Assembly: GCA_026120185.1 (NCBI GenBank)
Contig: JANUWF010001218.1
Coordinates: 2,108,001 to 2,172,000, forward strand
Reading direction: 5' to 3'
Source: Voacanga thouarsii
Taxonomy: Eukaryota; Streptophyta; Magnoliopsida; Gentianales; Apocynaceae
Length of the DNA: 64,000 nucleotides
Shown: piece after piece, positions 23,251-34,989 of the stretch
Layout: the number at the start of each line of letters is the position of its first letter
How positions within the stretch are numbered: the stretch's first letter is position 1
Position numbers and translations under genes: made by a program
The notes under the pieces: model-generated
Told to the model about the DNA's origin: nothing
The model's database searches: none
The model's input: the letters and a program-made list of their open reading frames with translations, nothing else

Positions 23251-23752
23251 TTTGGGAATTACCAAATTATGTAACTAATGATTTTGCCAAAGATTGGTTG
23301 TTTAGTCTTTGCAAAATTCCTAAAGATCTATTGATTTTGGATGGTAGATGTAGTATTTGGACTATATTTTAAGTCCAAAGGTCATAGTCTCTTTTGACCA
23401 CATGTGACACACCTTTTGGATAGGGAAATTGGATGGACAATCTGTGTCCAAATGCTGAAATCTTTCAAATTCTAAATGCTCCCACCTTTTTATTCCAACT
23501 GTAACACTTTTTTTTTGTATCAGAATATCTTTACATATTTTCAAAAATCACATATCTTAAATATACTAAATTGTACTTATACTCTTCAATACCTCATAAA
23601 CCCCAAAAAGAATTCAAATCTATTTGAATCTTCTTCTCTTTTCAAAAATTCAAAAAAGCTATCATTTGCCTTAAACATTTTTCTCTTTACTCTGGCCTTC
23701 ACTCTCTTGACAAAAACAAAAAAAAAAAATCAAATCTTTAATCCTATTCGCC
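23251..23752 (+). other. Spacer between pol and the third ORF
   Basis: No gene is visible. It is AT-rich with a T-run at 23509 and a polyA/T stretch at 23717. A start-codon context gccATGGct at 23751 begins the next ORF. Confidence 0.5.
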
Positions 23753-25280
23753 ATGGCTAAATCTTTGAAACCCAGTAAAAGAACCGAGCTAAAAGCGAAG
23801 GAAACGAAGAAGAAGGTGGTGACAAGGAAATCGATTGTCATTACTCTGATATCAGCAAAGAAAAAGAACAAGGAAGCTGTCATTGATTAACCAACTCCTC
23901 AAACTACATTAGGAAAACAACTTCTAGAAGAGGAAAAGCTCAAACACTCAAGTACCTCGAACTCTCAACTCAAAAAGTGAGTATAATGATTGGGTATCTA
24001 GAAATAGAACCATCATTATGGGTTATCGGGTTGATTCTGAAATCTTTATAAATTATGCAAACATTTTAAGTTTAGTTGCTTTATTTTGTTGGGAGTCACT
24101 TTTATCTGTGAATAAGAAGTTATACTCTACATTAGTTTGGGATTTTTATGCGAATTTGAGACCCGAGGAAACAGGGAACGAATTTATGGTTCAGTGGTAT
24201 ACTTCTCGGACTAGTGGAGTGAGCTTTGAATTTGTCCACTAACTACTAAATAGAGTCTTCGATGTCAAAGTTAGTGGAGCAAAATTTTTTGATTGAAATG
24301 AACAAACTGCTTGAAAATTCTAACATATTTGAACTGAGTCGATTTGAGAGGATATTTACTGGTGCCAAGAGATTTCGAAATTCAAGTGATTGAAATGTCA
24401 AATGGTTAAATAGAAAGGGGAGATTACTACATCATATGGCCCCAACCATGGTGATATCTAGTCTTGGCCATAAGACCTCTATAAGTATTCTGCAAATGGT
24501 GCCGATTCCAGATCTATCAGAAGGAAAACAAATCAACTTTCGGTTTTTAGTTTGTGAAAATTGATGAATCAATTTCAGAACACATCAAACAAAGCATTAT
24601 CATTTGGAAACCTTCTCACCAAGCGATTTAAGTACTTCAATGATGATATGAGTGCGGTTGTCCCTGAGCACTGCAAGGTAAATATCTACAACAGAAATTC
24701 ATTTGAGAAAATGGGAGCCATTCAAGCGGATAATCAATGGATATTACTTAAAGAGGCGACTGAAGAAGAGATAGAAAAAATGGTAAAGGCTAAAAAAAAT
24801 CTGCTACATCAGGACGAACAAAAAGAAAAGTTGTGACTGAAATTCAAGGGGAAACATCAAGTAAAGGGAAGTAGAAAACTTGGGAAAGTGGAAAAACGTA
24901 GAGTATTTTAGATGCTCTAAATCTGCTATCTACCAAGTCAAAATAGTCTGAGTGCAGAAGTCAAAAGTGAACTAAAAAAATTTGAGAAATCGACTGACAA
25001 ATATGGAAGGAAAGTAATATGAAGTTGCAGGAAATTCGACTGAACAAGTTCTTCCACCCGTGCCTAAACCTGAACCTAAACCTGTCATTCCTTCAACATG
25101 GGAAGAAACTAATGTTCAGCTAGAAAATGAGAGTGAGAAAGAGAAAAAGAAAGAAGTGTGCCCACTATTGAACCCACAACTACTGCATCCACTATTGACA
25201 AGGATGTTCCCAAGTAAGACAAACCAGCTGTATTTGGCAACCCATCTGGCCGAAAGCAGAAGCATGTCGTGGTAAAATAA
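23753..25280 (+). pseudogene. Envelope-position ORF of SIRE-like element (plant transposon-protein domain)
   Basis: The reading starts at ATG 23753 (MAKSLKPSKRTELKAKET), a very basic N-terminus, and breaks at a stop at 23888. A second piece (24018-24240) contains LYSTLVWDFYANLRPEETG, which matches the 'putative plant transposon protein' domain family (I believe Pfam PF20167). Further pieces follow: RLLHHMAPTMVISSLG, and an acidic tail EEEIEKMVKAKKN. The last part (25060-25275) is Pro/Glu-rich. SIRE elements carry an extra ORF at this place, often called envelope-like. Its function is unproven. Related sequence is found in Athila-like element C at 32700-33894. All pieces are separated by stops. 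Confidence 0.7.
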
Positions 25281-26920
25281 AAGTCCAGGAGAATTGTTAG
25301 ACAACATTCAAAGAAGGGTGCCAATGCTAAGCCTGTGACTATCCTTATTTCATGAGATATGGCACATAACGACCAATGACTGATAACGTATTTTGCCAAT
25401 TTTTATTCTAATGACACAACTTTATTTTGCTAAATTTCATGCTCTCTGCACTATATTTTTATGAATATCTTTATTTTGATCTTTAACTGATATTACTGCT
25501 AGTTTCCTACTGCTTATTGATTATTGCTTGTTGCTAGCACTGTTCTGGGCATTCTCCTAATATTACTATCAATCTACTACTGATTGCTTCTCTGCTGCTT
25601 ATTTTTATTATTATTATTTATTTTTTTATTGATGACAAAGGGGGAGAAAAATATATTGTTGGGGGATTGTGAATTGATGGCATGATGTGGTTATAGAGAC
25701 TGTGATGTGAACTAACTGTGTTATGGACCAAGAGGAGATTGTGATATAGAGGCTAAAAATTTCTTAGACTGAAGATTGTGATATGAAGACGAAAAATTTC
25801 TTATGAAGCTTCTAATTCTAAAAATTTCTTATTTCTTATGGGATTTGGGTTGATTAAACATTGTGTTGTGCAATTTTTTTTCTTCTATCACGATATCTCT
25901 TTCACTGACCTTAGCCCTTATAAATATGGATTGTGAATTGTAAAAATATTGTGGTTGTATGTTGGTCTTTAAGTGGTATGATTTGAAATCTATGGATTAT
26001 GATTGTGATTGCTTATAAGGATTATAAATTCATATGGCTTAAGATGAATTATGTCTATTTATGGCTGTGGTTTGAGAATGCAAAGTGTGAAAAATTAGGT
26101 GATTTGATAGAGACTATGTTAAGTTGTTGTTATGGACTAAGGAGATTGAAGTGTGCATATGAGTTCATTGTACATTCTAACTGATTTTGAATAAGCTGGA
26201 TGATTTGCTTTTGGCTATGGATGTGATATGCACTTTGTTTAAATATTTGGATGATGATGATATTTATGCTTATGAAAACTTCTTTTTGGTTGCATAGAAA
26301 ATTCCTTGTGTTGAAATACCTTGAGAAAACTGGGTTGCATTGAAAACCTCTGATCTATCTTTGTGAAAAATCTTTTTTTACCCTGCACATACACAGGGAG
26401 AGTTTTGAACTTATATTTCTTTAATCTAAAATAGCAATCCAAAAATGACTTTTAAAAGATTAGCTTCTGCCTCATTTTTACCCATTTTGGATGCGCGTTT
26501 TGGAAGTCGAAAACCTTGAAATCTAGTCTTATTCTTAAAACGCACTTCATGGGTCTACATCTTAGATTCATATATGCACATACTAAGAGGGAGCATTGCA
26601 TTTTATGATTTATCTTCTATACTTTCTTGTGTACATATCTATATATTTTTTTGTTACTACTATTTGCGGCTATTCTCTCATGGAATAGTCCTTTGATAGA
26701 AGGAAGGAGGATATGAAGGTAAGTTGGGCCATAGGCTCATTAAGCCATGTTTGTGAGTATATGTTTTAGTTTTCTATCTTAATCTCATAAACACTCTTTG
26801 AGTCTTATAATGAGAGAATACTTTTCTATTAAAAATATTCTTGTTTCTCTCGATCTAATATATTTGTACTATACATATCATTATTATTATATCACAATCC
26901 CATCAAGTTTGTTATCACTC
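25281..26920 (+). other. 3' UTR of SIRE-like element 1
   Basis: There is no gene. A second PPT-like tract with flanks (gatgacaaagggggagaaa) lies at 25631-25649, about 1.3 kb upstream of the true PPT. Simple repeats of (ATT)n precede it at 25605-25625. Repeated aaaatttctta words occur at 25755-25835. Confidence 0.6.
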
Positions 26921-26934
26921 AAAAAGGGAGAGAT
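26921..26934 (+). other. Polypurine tract of SIRE-like element 1
   Basis: AAAAAGGGAGAGAT directly precedes the LTR start TGTTAGCCC. This is the standard PPT position and composition for SIRE-type elements. Confidence 0.85.
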
Positions 26935-28301
26935 TGTTAGCCCTAAGGGTATTCTCCTCTATTTTGTCTTATGATAAATATTGATGAGGACTAACTTGTA
27001 TGATTTACATGTGATAGGACATGTTTGACCCCAATTCTTTCAAGGTGTGCAAATAAGATTGCTAAGCAACTCTTGAGCAATAGAATCCAAGAATGGGTGA
27101 TCAAGTAGAAGACCAAGCTTAAAAGATTGCATACTAAGAAATCCTTGTGAAAGAATCTTAGACTAAGAATCTTTGTTAAGGTATTATTTGTGTAATTTCC
27201 TACGTCTTCTTTACCTTATGATTCAATTCATTTCTACCTTGAAGCACACAAACAAAAAGATTTCAAAGTTTTAAGTCTTTGGAATTTTGGATTGAGTAGT
27301 TTGGATGACACTATATTCAAAAGCTTCGTCCAAAACTCTGTAAACAATGTCAAATCGATTCTGCCTAAAAGAGTGTCATTTTGGACTTACCTTTTGGATG
27401 CAGCCTCGTCTGATCCTTGAGTCCAAAACTCTGAAAAATCTGACAATAAGAAACTAGCCGTTGGAGCTCCACTTTTTGCTTCTATAAAAGCCATTTAAAC
27501 ACGATTTTCTGTAAGATTTTTGTGCTATCTTTCTAAGAAATATCCTTATACTTTAGAATACAAAAGCTTCCTTTATTATGCCTTAAAGTGAAATCAAATT
27601 GCTTCAAAGGTAAAAAGGTGTTGGTGCTCATCTGTTCATATCTGCTCAAACTTGTGAGCTATTTCTGTAAGTTTTCCTTCATTCTATCTTGTATCAAGGT
27701 TGTAGTATAAAACCCGTTGGTGTGAGCCTTGTTTTGTGAATGTATCAAGGTTGTGGTGTAAAATCCAATTGGGGTGAGCCTTGATTGTGTGTTTGCAGAG
27801 GTTGGGTGTAAAACTAAGTATGGTGATTCTCTTGTGTAAAATTGGTGTAGCCTACAACCATTAATTTGGAAAAAAGGTTTTAGTGATTGTGTTAAAATCC
27901 TTAAGTGAGAACTTAAGGTAGTGGATGTAGATCATTTGAGGATCAAACCACTAAAAATTTTTGAGCATTCTCTTATGCTATTCTATCAAAATCCTTTGCT
28001 GTATTTTTCATTATCTTCAAATCTTAAATGTTGCATCTTTTCTTCTAAAATCAATGACTCATTTATGACATTTGCATTATTATTTAAATTTGTCCTTGAT
28101 ATCTAAACTACCCATCTTCATTTGATTGCATTTTCCTATTGTCTTGTGTCGAGTTAAGACCTCTACCTACACTCTTGAAATCGCAAAGCATCTATAAAGT
28201 TGCGAAGCTCTTCTACAGTTAAGTTCAAAGTTTTGAGGAAGCAAAAGTTTTAAATCTGCATTTGTTTGCCAAAAAACTTATTCACTCCCCCCCCCCCAAG
28301 G
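26935..28301 (+). repeat. 3' LTR of SIRE-like element 1
   Basis: It begins TGTTAGCCCTAAGGGTATTC and matches 10488-11816. It includes the triple 52-bp repeat at 27697-27835 and ends near a C-run (28286-28297). The exact end is uncertain by about 10 bp because LTR end, poly-C and chromovirus poly-T adjoin. Confidence 0.85.
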
Positions 28302-28872
28302 TTTTTCATTCTTCTATTCCAAATCCTAGGTGGCAGCTAACTAGGTTTCTAGAAGCCTACTAGCTCCTTCTAAATATTCCTCCTAGCTTAAATAAATAAT
28401 TAATGCAAAAAAAAATTAATTTCTCTCCAAATAAAAAGAAATTCTTGCTAGTCTAATATCTAAGTACTACCTAAAATTAATACACAATCAAATAAATAAA
28501 ACAAACATATAATGAGTGTTTAATAACTATATAGCAAATACACAAATATATTTTAAATATATATAAATAAGTGATTATTTAACAATCAATAAATAGTTAC
28601 CTAATAATTAAATATGCAATTTAGAGTTAGCTATAAATAAATATATATATTTTTTTCTTTCCCCCAATTAATAGTGTAATGTTAGAATATTCTATAAATC
28701 ATTATTTTAAATAGTGATTTATTAAACATCACCAAAGCACAACAATTCTTCCCCAATCATACTCAAGTAAATTTATTCATGTCAAGCTAAATATGTCTAT
28801 AAGCAAAAATGCTCATGCTATATGGATCATATATTTCCCCATTTCTAGGAGCATTTAGGGTAGGGTGTCACA
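28302..28872 (-). repeat. 3' LTR of the chromovirus, second piece
   Basis: It resumes at tttttcattcttctattcc and aligns with 52405-53009 of the other LTR (shared: caaatcctaggtggcagcta, aaacatcaccaaagcacaac). It ends GGGTGTCACA. Together with 7849-10487 it gives about 3.2 kb, matching the 3.28 kb partner. Confidence 0.85.
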
Positions 28873-28890
28873 TTCTCCCCCTCTTAAGAG
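28873..28890 (-). other. Polypurine tract of the chromovirus
   Basis: The plus strand reads ttctccccctcttaagag, so the minus strand is purine-rich (AAGAGGGGGAGAA) just inside the 3' LTR. Confidence 0.8.
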
Positions 28891-29450
28891 AATTTCTCTC
28901 CCGAAATTCCTACTATATCATACCTTAAAATATTTTTGGATATTTCCGCCTTATCAATTCATCAGTTTTCCAAGTAGTATCTTGTGTACCAAGATGATCC
29001 CAAAAAGCCTTCACCATAGGAATCTACTTATTTCGAAGTGTCTTAATACTTCTGTCCAAAATCTTTACCTACCTCTCGATATACCTCAGATTGGATAGCA
29101 GAATCAATGATTCCTCATTAAGTACATGCTACACATGGGGTGTGCAATCTATCCACTTATCTCCAAAGTCCAGAACACACGGGCTTAACATGTCTTTCAG
29201 AATCTGAATTACTCTCTCAGAGTGTCCATCAGTCTGAGGATGTACTATAGTGCTAAACTTCAAGACAACAAAATGGTCGGCGTTTCTACTTGCAATGAAG
29301 CGTCTAAAATTCTCAAGAAAATTCAAGGGTTGATTCTTTTCTCCAAAAATGAGGGGTTTTTTTTTTTTTTTCATTAAGAGGAAGGAAGTCAATGGCGTTA
29401 AAGGAAAAAGGAGAGACTGAGGGCTTAAGAAATGAAAAGGTGATGGCGAC
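28891..29450 (-). pseudogene. Chromovirus integrase C-part and tail
   Basis: On the minus strand an integrase piece reads FRRFIASRNADHFVVLKFST then VHPQTDGHSERVIQILKDML and CVLDFGDKW (29129-29340). This is the core end with the HPQTDGQSER motif. The tail near 28900-29075 reads EVKILDRSIKTLRNK, IPMVKAFWDHLGTQDTTWKT and IRRKYPKIF, the usual C-terminus of chromovirus pol just before the LTR. The reading is broken by stops and a frameshift. The chain is cut at 29450 by element C, and the rest of pol lies beyond 46273. Confidence 0.85.
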
Positions 29451-30834
29451 TTGATGTGTTTAAATTTAGGTATGAAAATTATATAAAAATAAGTACATTC
29501 TCAATCAAGTTTAAATTAAAATGTTAACCCTAAATTACGCATCATCATTAAGCATACCATAGGGTTTAAAACGAGTGTCGATCCTCCAGGAATAAGTATG
29601 CATTAATCACTTTTCTTTCATTATTTAACTGACTCAATAAAGTGAAAAAGAATAAAAAGGAAAATAGAATAAAATAAAAGAATATAAACATGTCAAAGAT
29701 GGAGAATTATGTAACTCAAACCATTATTTTGACAAACATGATCTTAAGGTACCCAATCATTATCATAACTAATTATTCTATTGGCATCATGAAGAATTAA
29801 GATAGATTCACTCATTTGTTCAATCCATGAAATCGCTATCTTCTAGATAAATTAGCATCACATGGTCTGTCTCAACTAATTCACCCAAAAGATACATTAA
29901 CCACAATCCTTGATTAAATTTCCATGGTCTGGCAAACTTAAAACATGAAACTGATCAATGAATCCATGGTTTGGCAGACATCAATTAGTCTTTAATTACC
30001 CAATTTTTAGCAATTAACCTCTTTGGTTAAGCAAGTTAAGAGACAAAAAATATGAAATTAATGAATTGAGACCACCATTAACCCCTTTGGTCAAGCAAGT
30101 TAATGGAAAGAAACAACCAACTAATCTCGTAATCAGTATAAGTAATTAAATACCAAGAATAACAATCAATTAATCAAATGATCAAAATAACTCTAAAAAT
30201 CATAAATACCTAAATCAATGTCAAATTACAATAAAACAATTAATACATCATTGTTCAAGAAAAAAAAAACAAAGTTAAAAGAAAGCACTCATAGACAGCC
30301 TTCTTCTTCTTCCTTCGCAGACCCTCTTGTATAATCCTCATTGAGCTGAAGAATTTTTCCTTTAATTTGAGTGATTTTCTATTTTGATCTATGAATTCTC
30401 TCCTTTCCCTTGTGTTTTTCCTCTATTTATAGGCTTTAGAAGTGCCTAAAATCGTTCCTCTAGGGTTTCTGGCCGACTAGAAGTAAAAAAAAATACTAAA
30501 ACTCTGCAAATTATCAAAAAATACGAGTGAAAATCGAGGCTCTGCCTCAGTGGCAGTGCACAGCCAGTGTCACCTGTCTTGCCTATAGCCGGCGCCTGTT
30601 GTGCATCCTAGCAGCACGTGGCCGGCGCCGGTTCCCCTGTCCTGGCCGGCGCCGCATCTGCTCTGTTTAGCGACGTTTTTGTCTTATTTTACTACTAAAA
30701 TCTGAAATAATGCACAAAATACTTTCCAATGGTAAAATCTCAAATATGAAAGAATATAACCAGTTGTTGAACAAAAGGTATCACAAAATAGTCTCAAATA
30801 ACTGAGAAATATATGACTAATTTAGGCCTTATCA
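29451..30834 (-). repeat. 3' LTR of element C
   Basis: It begins TGATGTGTTTAAATTTAGG and ends GGCCTTATCA. Its partner is 36656-36962 joined to 45038-46272 (about 1.54 kb). The GC-rich cassette lies at about 30540-30660. It is shorter than in the partner because of a deletion of roughly 160-175 bp, between the cassette's repeated blocks. Confidence 0.9.
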
Positions 30835-30852
30835 CATTCCCCCACACTTAGC
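30835..30852 (-). other. Polypurine tract of element C
   Basis: The plus strand reads cattcccccacacttagc, giving AAGTGTGGGGGAATG on the minus strand, adjacent to the 3' LTR. It matches the tract of element B. Confidence 0.8.
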
Positions 30853-32699
30853 TCTTTACTTATCCTCAAGCAAAGTATCAAAGACAAATAGGAAAACACA
30901 AGTTTTCACAAAATCATTCAATCAATTTTGAAATAATATTTCCAATGCTTTCTTTATTCAAGATAACAAAACATATTCTACTATATCTTTCATAACAAAT
31001 GCAAAACTTGTGTAAGTGAAGAATGACTAGTAGAACCATCCCAACACTTAACATCATTTTTAAACCATTAGAAAGAATTTAGTTTTAAAAAAAAAAGCAT
31101 TCCATAAGCTTACTTTTCATACACTCTCTCCACTAATTTGAGACATATCATGATTCTACTTAGGTCAAATAGGACTTTTAAGCTTGTAATGTAAGGCTAA
31201 AGGGTTTGTAATGTAGCTCGTCAAACGAAGGATTTAGGAAAATCAAATATCAAAGAAAATGAGAGTTTGCAAGAAAAGGATAAACAAAATGTACCAATAG
31301 ATTCCAAATTTTTCTTGCTATCCTATCCCAACCAATCGAAAACCATAACCTTGTATAGCAATCATATCACAGCTCAAGCAAATCTTGCATTCTTCTCCGT
31401 AATAATTCTTAACTCATCATTCATAATGAAAAAGATCATAAAAAAATTTAACAATTTTTATTCCAGCTCTCTTCCCATACTCTTTCTTTTCTTTTTCTTT
31501 CTTTCCAAATGCTGCTTTTGTTTGTTTCACCTTTTTTTTTTTTTCTTTCAACCTTTTCTAGCAACTTTTTATTTTTCTCTATCTTTTTCTTCCTCTTTTT
31601 CTTTTCTCTTTTCACACTCATTTCTTCTTCCACAACTCAACACATGATGCATGACTAAAAGTAACAAGTTATGACATTTACACACGCTTTCTCCCTCACA
31701 ATTCTTCTACTTGTACATTCATCCATCAAGAGCAGTCAAAGTTTTGGAAGAATTATCAAACTCTCAGAAAGAAGTAATGGACAAAGTATGATAATGAGTT
31801 TTAAGAAAGAAATTAACAATTTAGGCTCAAAATAGGCACTAGGGATAATATAAAATAAGTAGGCTTGAAAAACTCAAACTATCCAAAGAATGTCTATTAC
31901 CGTCATCCCTAAGTTGAATCATAAATGTTTTTCTTATTTCTCCTCGAGAGATATTCAAGTAAGTTCTAGAATACTCAATGAATTTTAGCAGAAAAAACAG
32001 ATTTAAGAACAATGTAAAGCATTTGATCAAGAACTACTTAGTTCAAATGCGTGCAAAAAGTTATGCATAAGCCACAAAGGATATAGAACATATGCTCTAT
32101 GATTTAGCACAAAGACATGCATTAAAAATACACCTTGAAAGCTCACAAAATTAGAAAAAATTTTGAAAATTTTGCTTAAAAGGTTCAAAGAAGAATTTCT
32201 AGAAAGAATAAAAATAAGACTTATTCAAGACGAATAGGTTCAAAGAAGAATTTCAAAAAGAATTTTCTATTCTAACCACTCCCCCACACTTAAACTAGAC
32301 ATTGTCTTCAATTGCCAAGTAAATAAAGTAAAGAAATATTGCCATGGACCAAAAATAAAGGGGAAAAGATAAGAAAGAAAATACTGCCATTACAGTGGGC
32401 ATTCTCCTATACAAGAGTTGAGTTCCAGGAGACAGGAGCATTATCGAAGTACCTAAAAAGAAAAAAACAAAAGAAACACATCAAAGTATAAAAACTGGAA
32501 AAGAAAAATAAATAAAAAGTAAAGAAAATAATACAAGAAATAACTAGAAAAGGTCATGAAAATATAAAGGAAAAAAAAACAAAAAGATAGTGACAAGTAG
32601 GAACAAGTGTAGAACAATCATCTCAATCCTCCCCATCATTATCAACATGTGCGGAAATGCCCTCACCGCCAGGCGGTCCCGAAAAATGCTACATCCACT
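30853..32699 (-). other. 3' internal region of element C
   Basis: No gene is visible. A pyrimidine-rich block at 31460-31640 is purine-rich on the coding strand, and the plus-strand ORF in it is an artefact of that composition. One further copy of the PPT-like block occurs at 32279-32320 (cccccacacttaaactagac, then attgtcttcaattgcc), equivalent to the three in element B. Confidence 0.55.
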
Positions 32700-33894
32700 C
32701 AGACCATTACTACTCCATATTAGTCTGCCTCTGAGCAATGTTATCAATGGAGTCCCACATGTGTAGCAGCAGCTCTGTCTACTGGGCTAACTGTCCTAGC
32801 ATAGCGGTCTCAAAGTCATTCCTTGGTTGGGACTGTGAACTATTGGCTCGTGCCCGCGATGATGGTGGTAGGTGCTCCTCCTCCACAGGTGGTGGCTAAA
32901 CTTAGCCGAGATATTTGACCTCATAGGGAGTTAGCCATTTCTTCATCTCTTGGCTATACTTGTACCCACTGCTCATCAAGATTTACTCCGTTACTAGGTC
33001 ATACTCAGTAGTAGTTTCCATCAATTTCCCCTCAGTACTAAGACCAAATTCTTTCAGAATTTTCATGATGACTAGAGGGAAGGCGAAGGCTTTGGTAGAG
33101 AGACGATGATGAACAAGACCAAAGTCTTTCAGAATTTTCATAATGACTAAAGGGAAGACGAAGGCTTTGGTAGAGAGATAATGATGAACCCCATCCCTAA
33201 TAGATTGTATGATTAATGGGGCAAGAAGGATAGGCTGAGTGGTCATCATCCTATGCAAGATGTATGTATCAATAAGGCGTGTTTCATTGAAACCGCTGGC
33301 TTAGGGTACAACATTAAAACTGAATATGTAGACTAGAGCTCGAAAGTTGGCAGCAAGATCATTATTAGAATAGAAGTTGTTAGCTTGGAAAGTATTATAC
33401 TTGTACAACTCTAGAGTAGCTCTAGTTCCACTGGCATCCCAATTAGGGCCAGAAAGAATCTTTTGATTATTAGTATCTATCTTTTGCCAAGATTCATCAT
33501 TATACACTTGGAGAAGAGTAGGTAAATAGTTTCATGTGACAATAATGGGGGTTCCCTTCATTCTTGTCTCAATGTGTGGAATGTGTTTATTACCCTTTTC
33601 AACCATATTGGCATAAAATTCTTTAACGAGCACTGGACAATAATCCCCCTTGAGCTATACTATAGGTCCCCACCCTAGCCTCCTAAACATCATTCCTAGT
33701 TTGAGGGCATGGTCTAGGGTAGGTGCAAAGGTTCGCTCCACAATAATCTTATTTGAAGCCCTCCTATTGTACCACTCCTCATATGATGGATCAATGAACT
33801 CAGCTGGCTTAAGGAACAGGGGGTCTATAGATGAAGGGGTTGAGGAAGAAGAAGCTCTAGCCCTTTTGGATGATTGACTCCGTGCTCTAGACAT
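32700..33894 (-). pseudogene. Envelope-position ORF of element C (plant transposon-protein domain)
   Basis: The minus strand starts at ATG 33894 (MSRARSQSSKRARASSSSTP, a basic Ser-rich N-terminus). It continues through DPLFLKPAEFIDPSYEEWYN, RTFAPTLDHALKLGMMFRRL and, past one stop, PVLVKEFYANMVEKGNKH, the core of the 'putative plant transposon protein' family (I believe PF20167). Downstream pieces include LSGPNWDASGTRATLELYK, then NETRLIDTYILHRMMTTQP, then an acidic, proline-rich tail (PPPVEEEHLPPSSRARANSS). In Athila elements such an ORF lies 3' of pol. Here it follows gag directly. An in-frame 75-bp duplication is at 33041-33190. Stops at several points disable it. Confidence 0.75.
33041..33190 (-). 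repeat. 75-bp in-frame tandem duplication
   Basis: The phrase agaccaaattctttcag at 33041 returns at 33116 as agaccaaagtctttcag, and the following bases stay parallel for 75 bp. In the protein, LSTKAFVFPLVIMKILKDFG is followed by LSTKAFAFPLVIMKILKEFG. Confidence 0.85.
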
Positions 33895-34989
33895 ATTGAC
33901 AAGTAAGTAGTAGTGAAGATAGGAGGATAAGGACTAAGAAGCTCAAAGATTTTAGAAGAATTGTATCTCCCCTATTTCAAACACAATACGCAACACCTAC
34001 TCAACTCTCAACCAACTCACAACAACAATGCCCAAACTCCTTTAAAGTATATCTCGCACCAAACAACAACCAATTCAATCTTCTCCAATCAATTTACCAC
34101 AATTTACAACACAACTTGCAAGAATAAGCATAAAAGCTCACTGTAAAGCGTAAATGTGTTAAACAAACTCAATGTATCTGGATGCTCATAACATGATCGT
34201 GTGAATTATAGAATCATCATGGCATTATAGTGATCAAGTGTAAGATAAGTTAAGGCCAATGTGCACTAGTTACTTAATCATTCTAATAGCTATAATCATA
34301 CCTTTAAGCAAATACACAAACTCCCTAATGATCATGTGAATGAATCAAGTACTCAAGAAATATTAACTCATAATATATCCAATGTCATGAAGCTCAATAG
34401 TTAATTCAAAATGCAAGAGAACATTAAATATCCCAAATTTTGGCAAAAAATATACCCAAATTAGAAAAATTTACCTACAACATTTTAACCGTGGGAATTT
34501 AAGAAAAATCATACATTTATGTTCTCCTATGCATGGGCAAGCAAAAGATGCATTCTTTTTCAGAAATCAAAGCTCTTTGCATGCGAATTGCAGATTGAGT
34601 TTTTGTGAAAAATGGAAGATTTAGAGAATTTTGATCCATAAAATCAACAAAAGAAGGATAGATTGATGTTCTCAAAGTGTTTGGGAGGTGAAAAATCAAA
34701 TCTTGAGAGGTTTCGAAGGTGAAGCGGGAGCGGATTAGAGAGGATTTGAGAGGGAGTTGGAGAGTTTGAAAGAAAAAGTGGCCAAAATGGCCTATTTTAA
34801 GTGTTTCCACCGACAGGAGCCGGCGTTGGTTCTGGGCTCAGCCAGCACCGGTTGCATTCTGTTCGGGCTCCGAATTTTTTTTGATGAAAAATGAAATAAA
34901 AATAATAAACACACAGCAATGATGAATAATGCAATTTAATTCATAAAAAAAATGAAACAAAACAACAAAAACAAAAATTGTTCCCAATC
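33895..34989 (-). other. Spacer between gag and the second ORF of element C
   Basis: There is no gene. At 34805-34870 it holds a short GC-rich block (agccggcgttgg, agccagcaccgg) like the LTR cassettes. This is the place where pol would be expected. No pol motif is readable in either strand. Confidence 0.5.

Larger units (their letters stand above)
10488..28301 (+). mobile_element. SIRE/Maximus-like Ty1/copia element 1 with nested insertion
   Basis: It is a plus-strand element: LTR 10488-11816, PBS, gag N-part, [Athila-like element B inserted 12646-20586], gag C-part with zinc knuckle, protease/pre-integrase, reverse transcriptase, a third envelope-position ORF, a long 3' UTR, a PPT (26921-26934) and a second LTR (26935-28301). 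This order, with an extra ORF after pol and the AAAAAGGGAGAGA PPT before TGTTAG, is characteristic of the SIRE lineage. It sits inside the chromovirus 3' LTR. Runs of T flank both ends (10481-10487, 28302-28306), so the target duplication is probably TTTTT, with edges uncertain by about 10 bp. Confidence 0.85.

Noticed and set aside
31267..31647. 126-residue plus-strand ORF and its antisense partner
   Set aside because: Both are low-complexity Phe/Ser or Lys/Glu runs in a pyrimidine-rich block of element C.
34517..34810. 97-residue minus-strand ORF in element C
   Set aside because: No similarity to known proteins, lies in the spacer between gag and the next ORF, ends in the GC-rich block. 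Not enough to call a gene.
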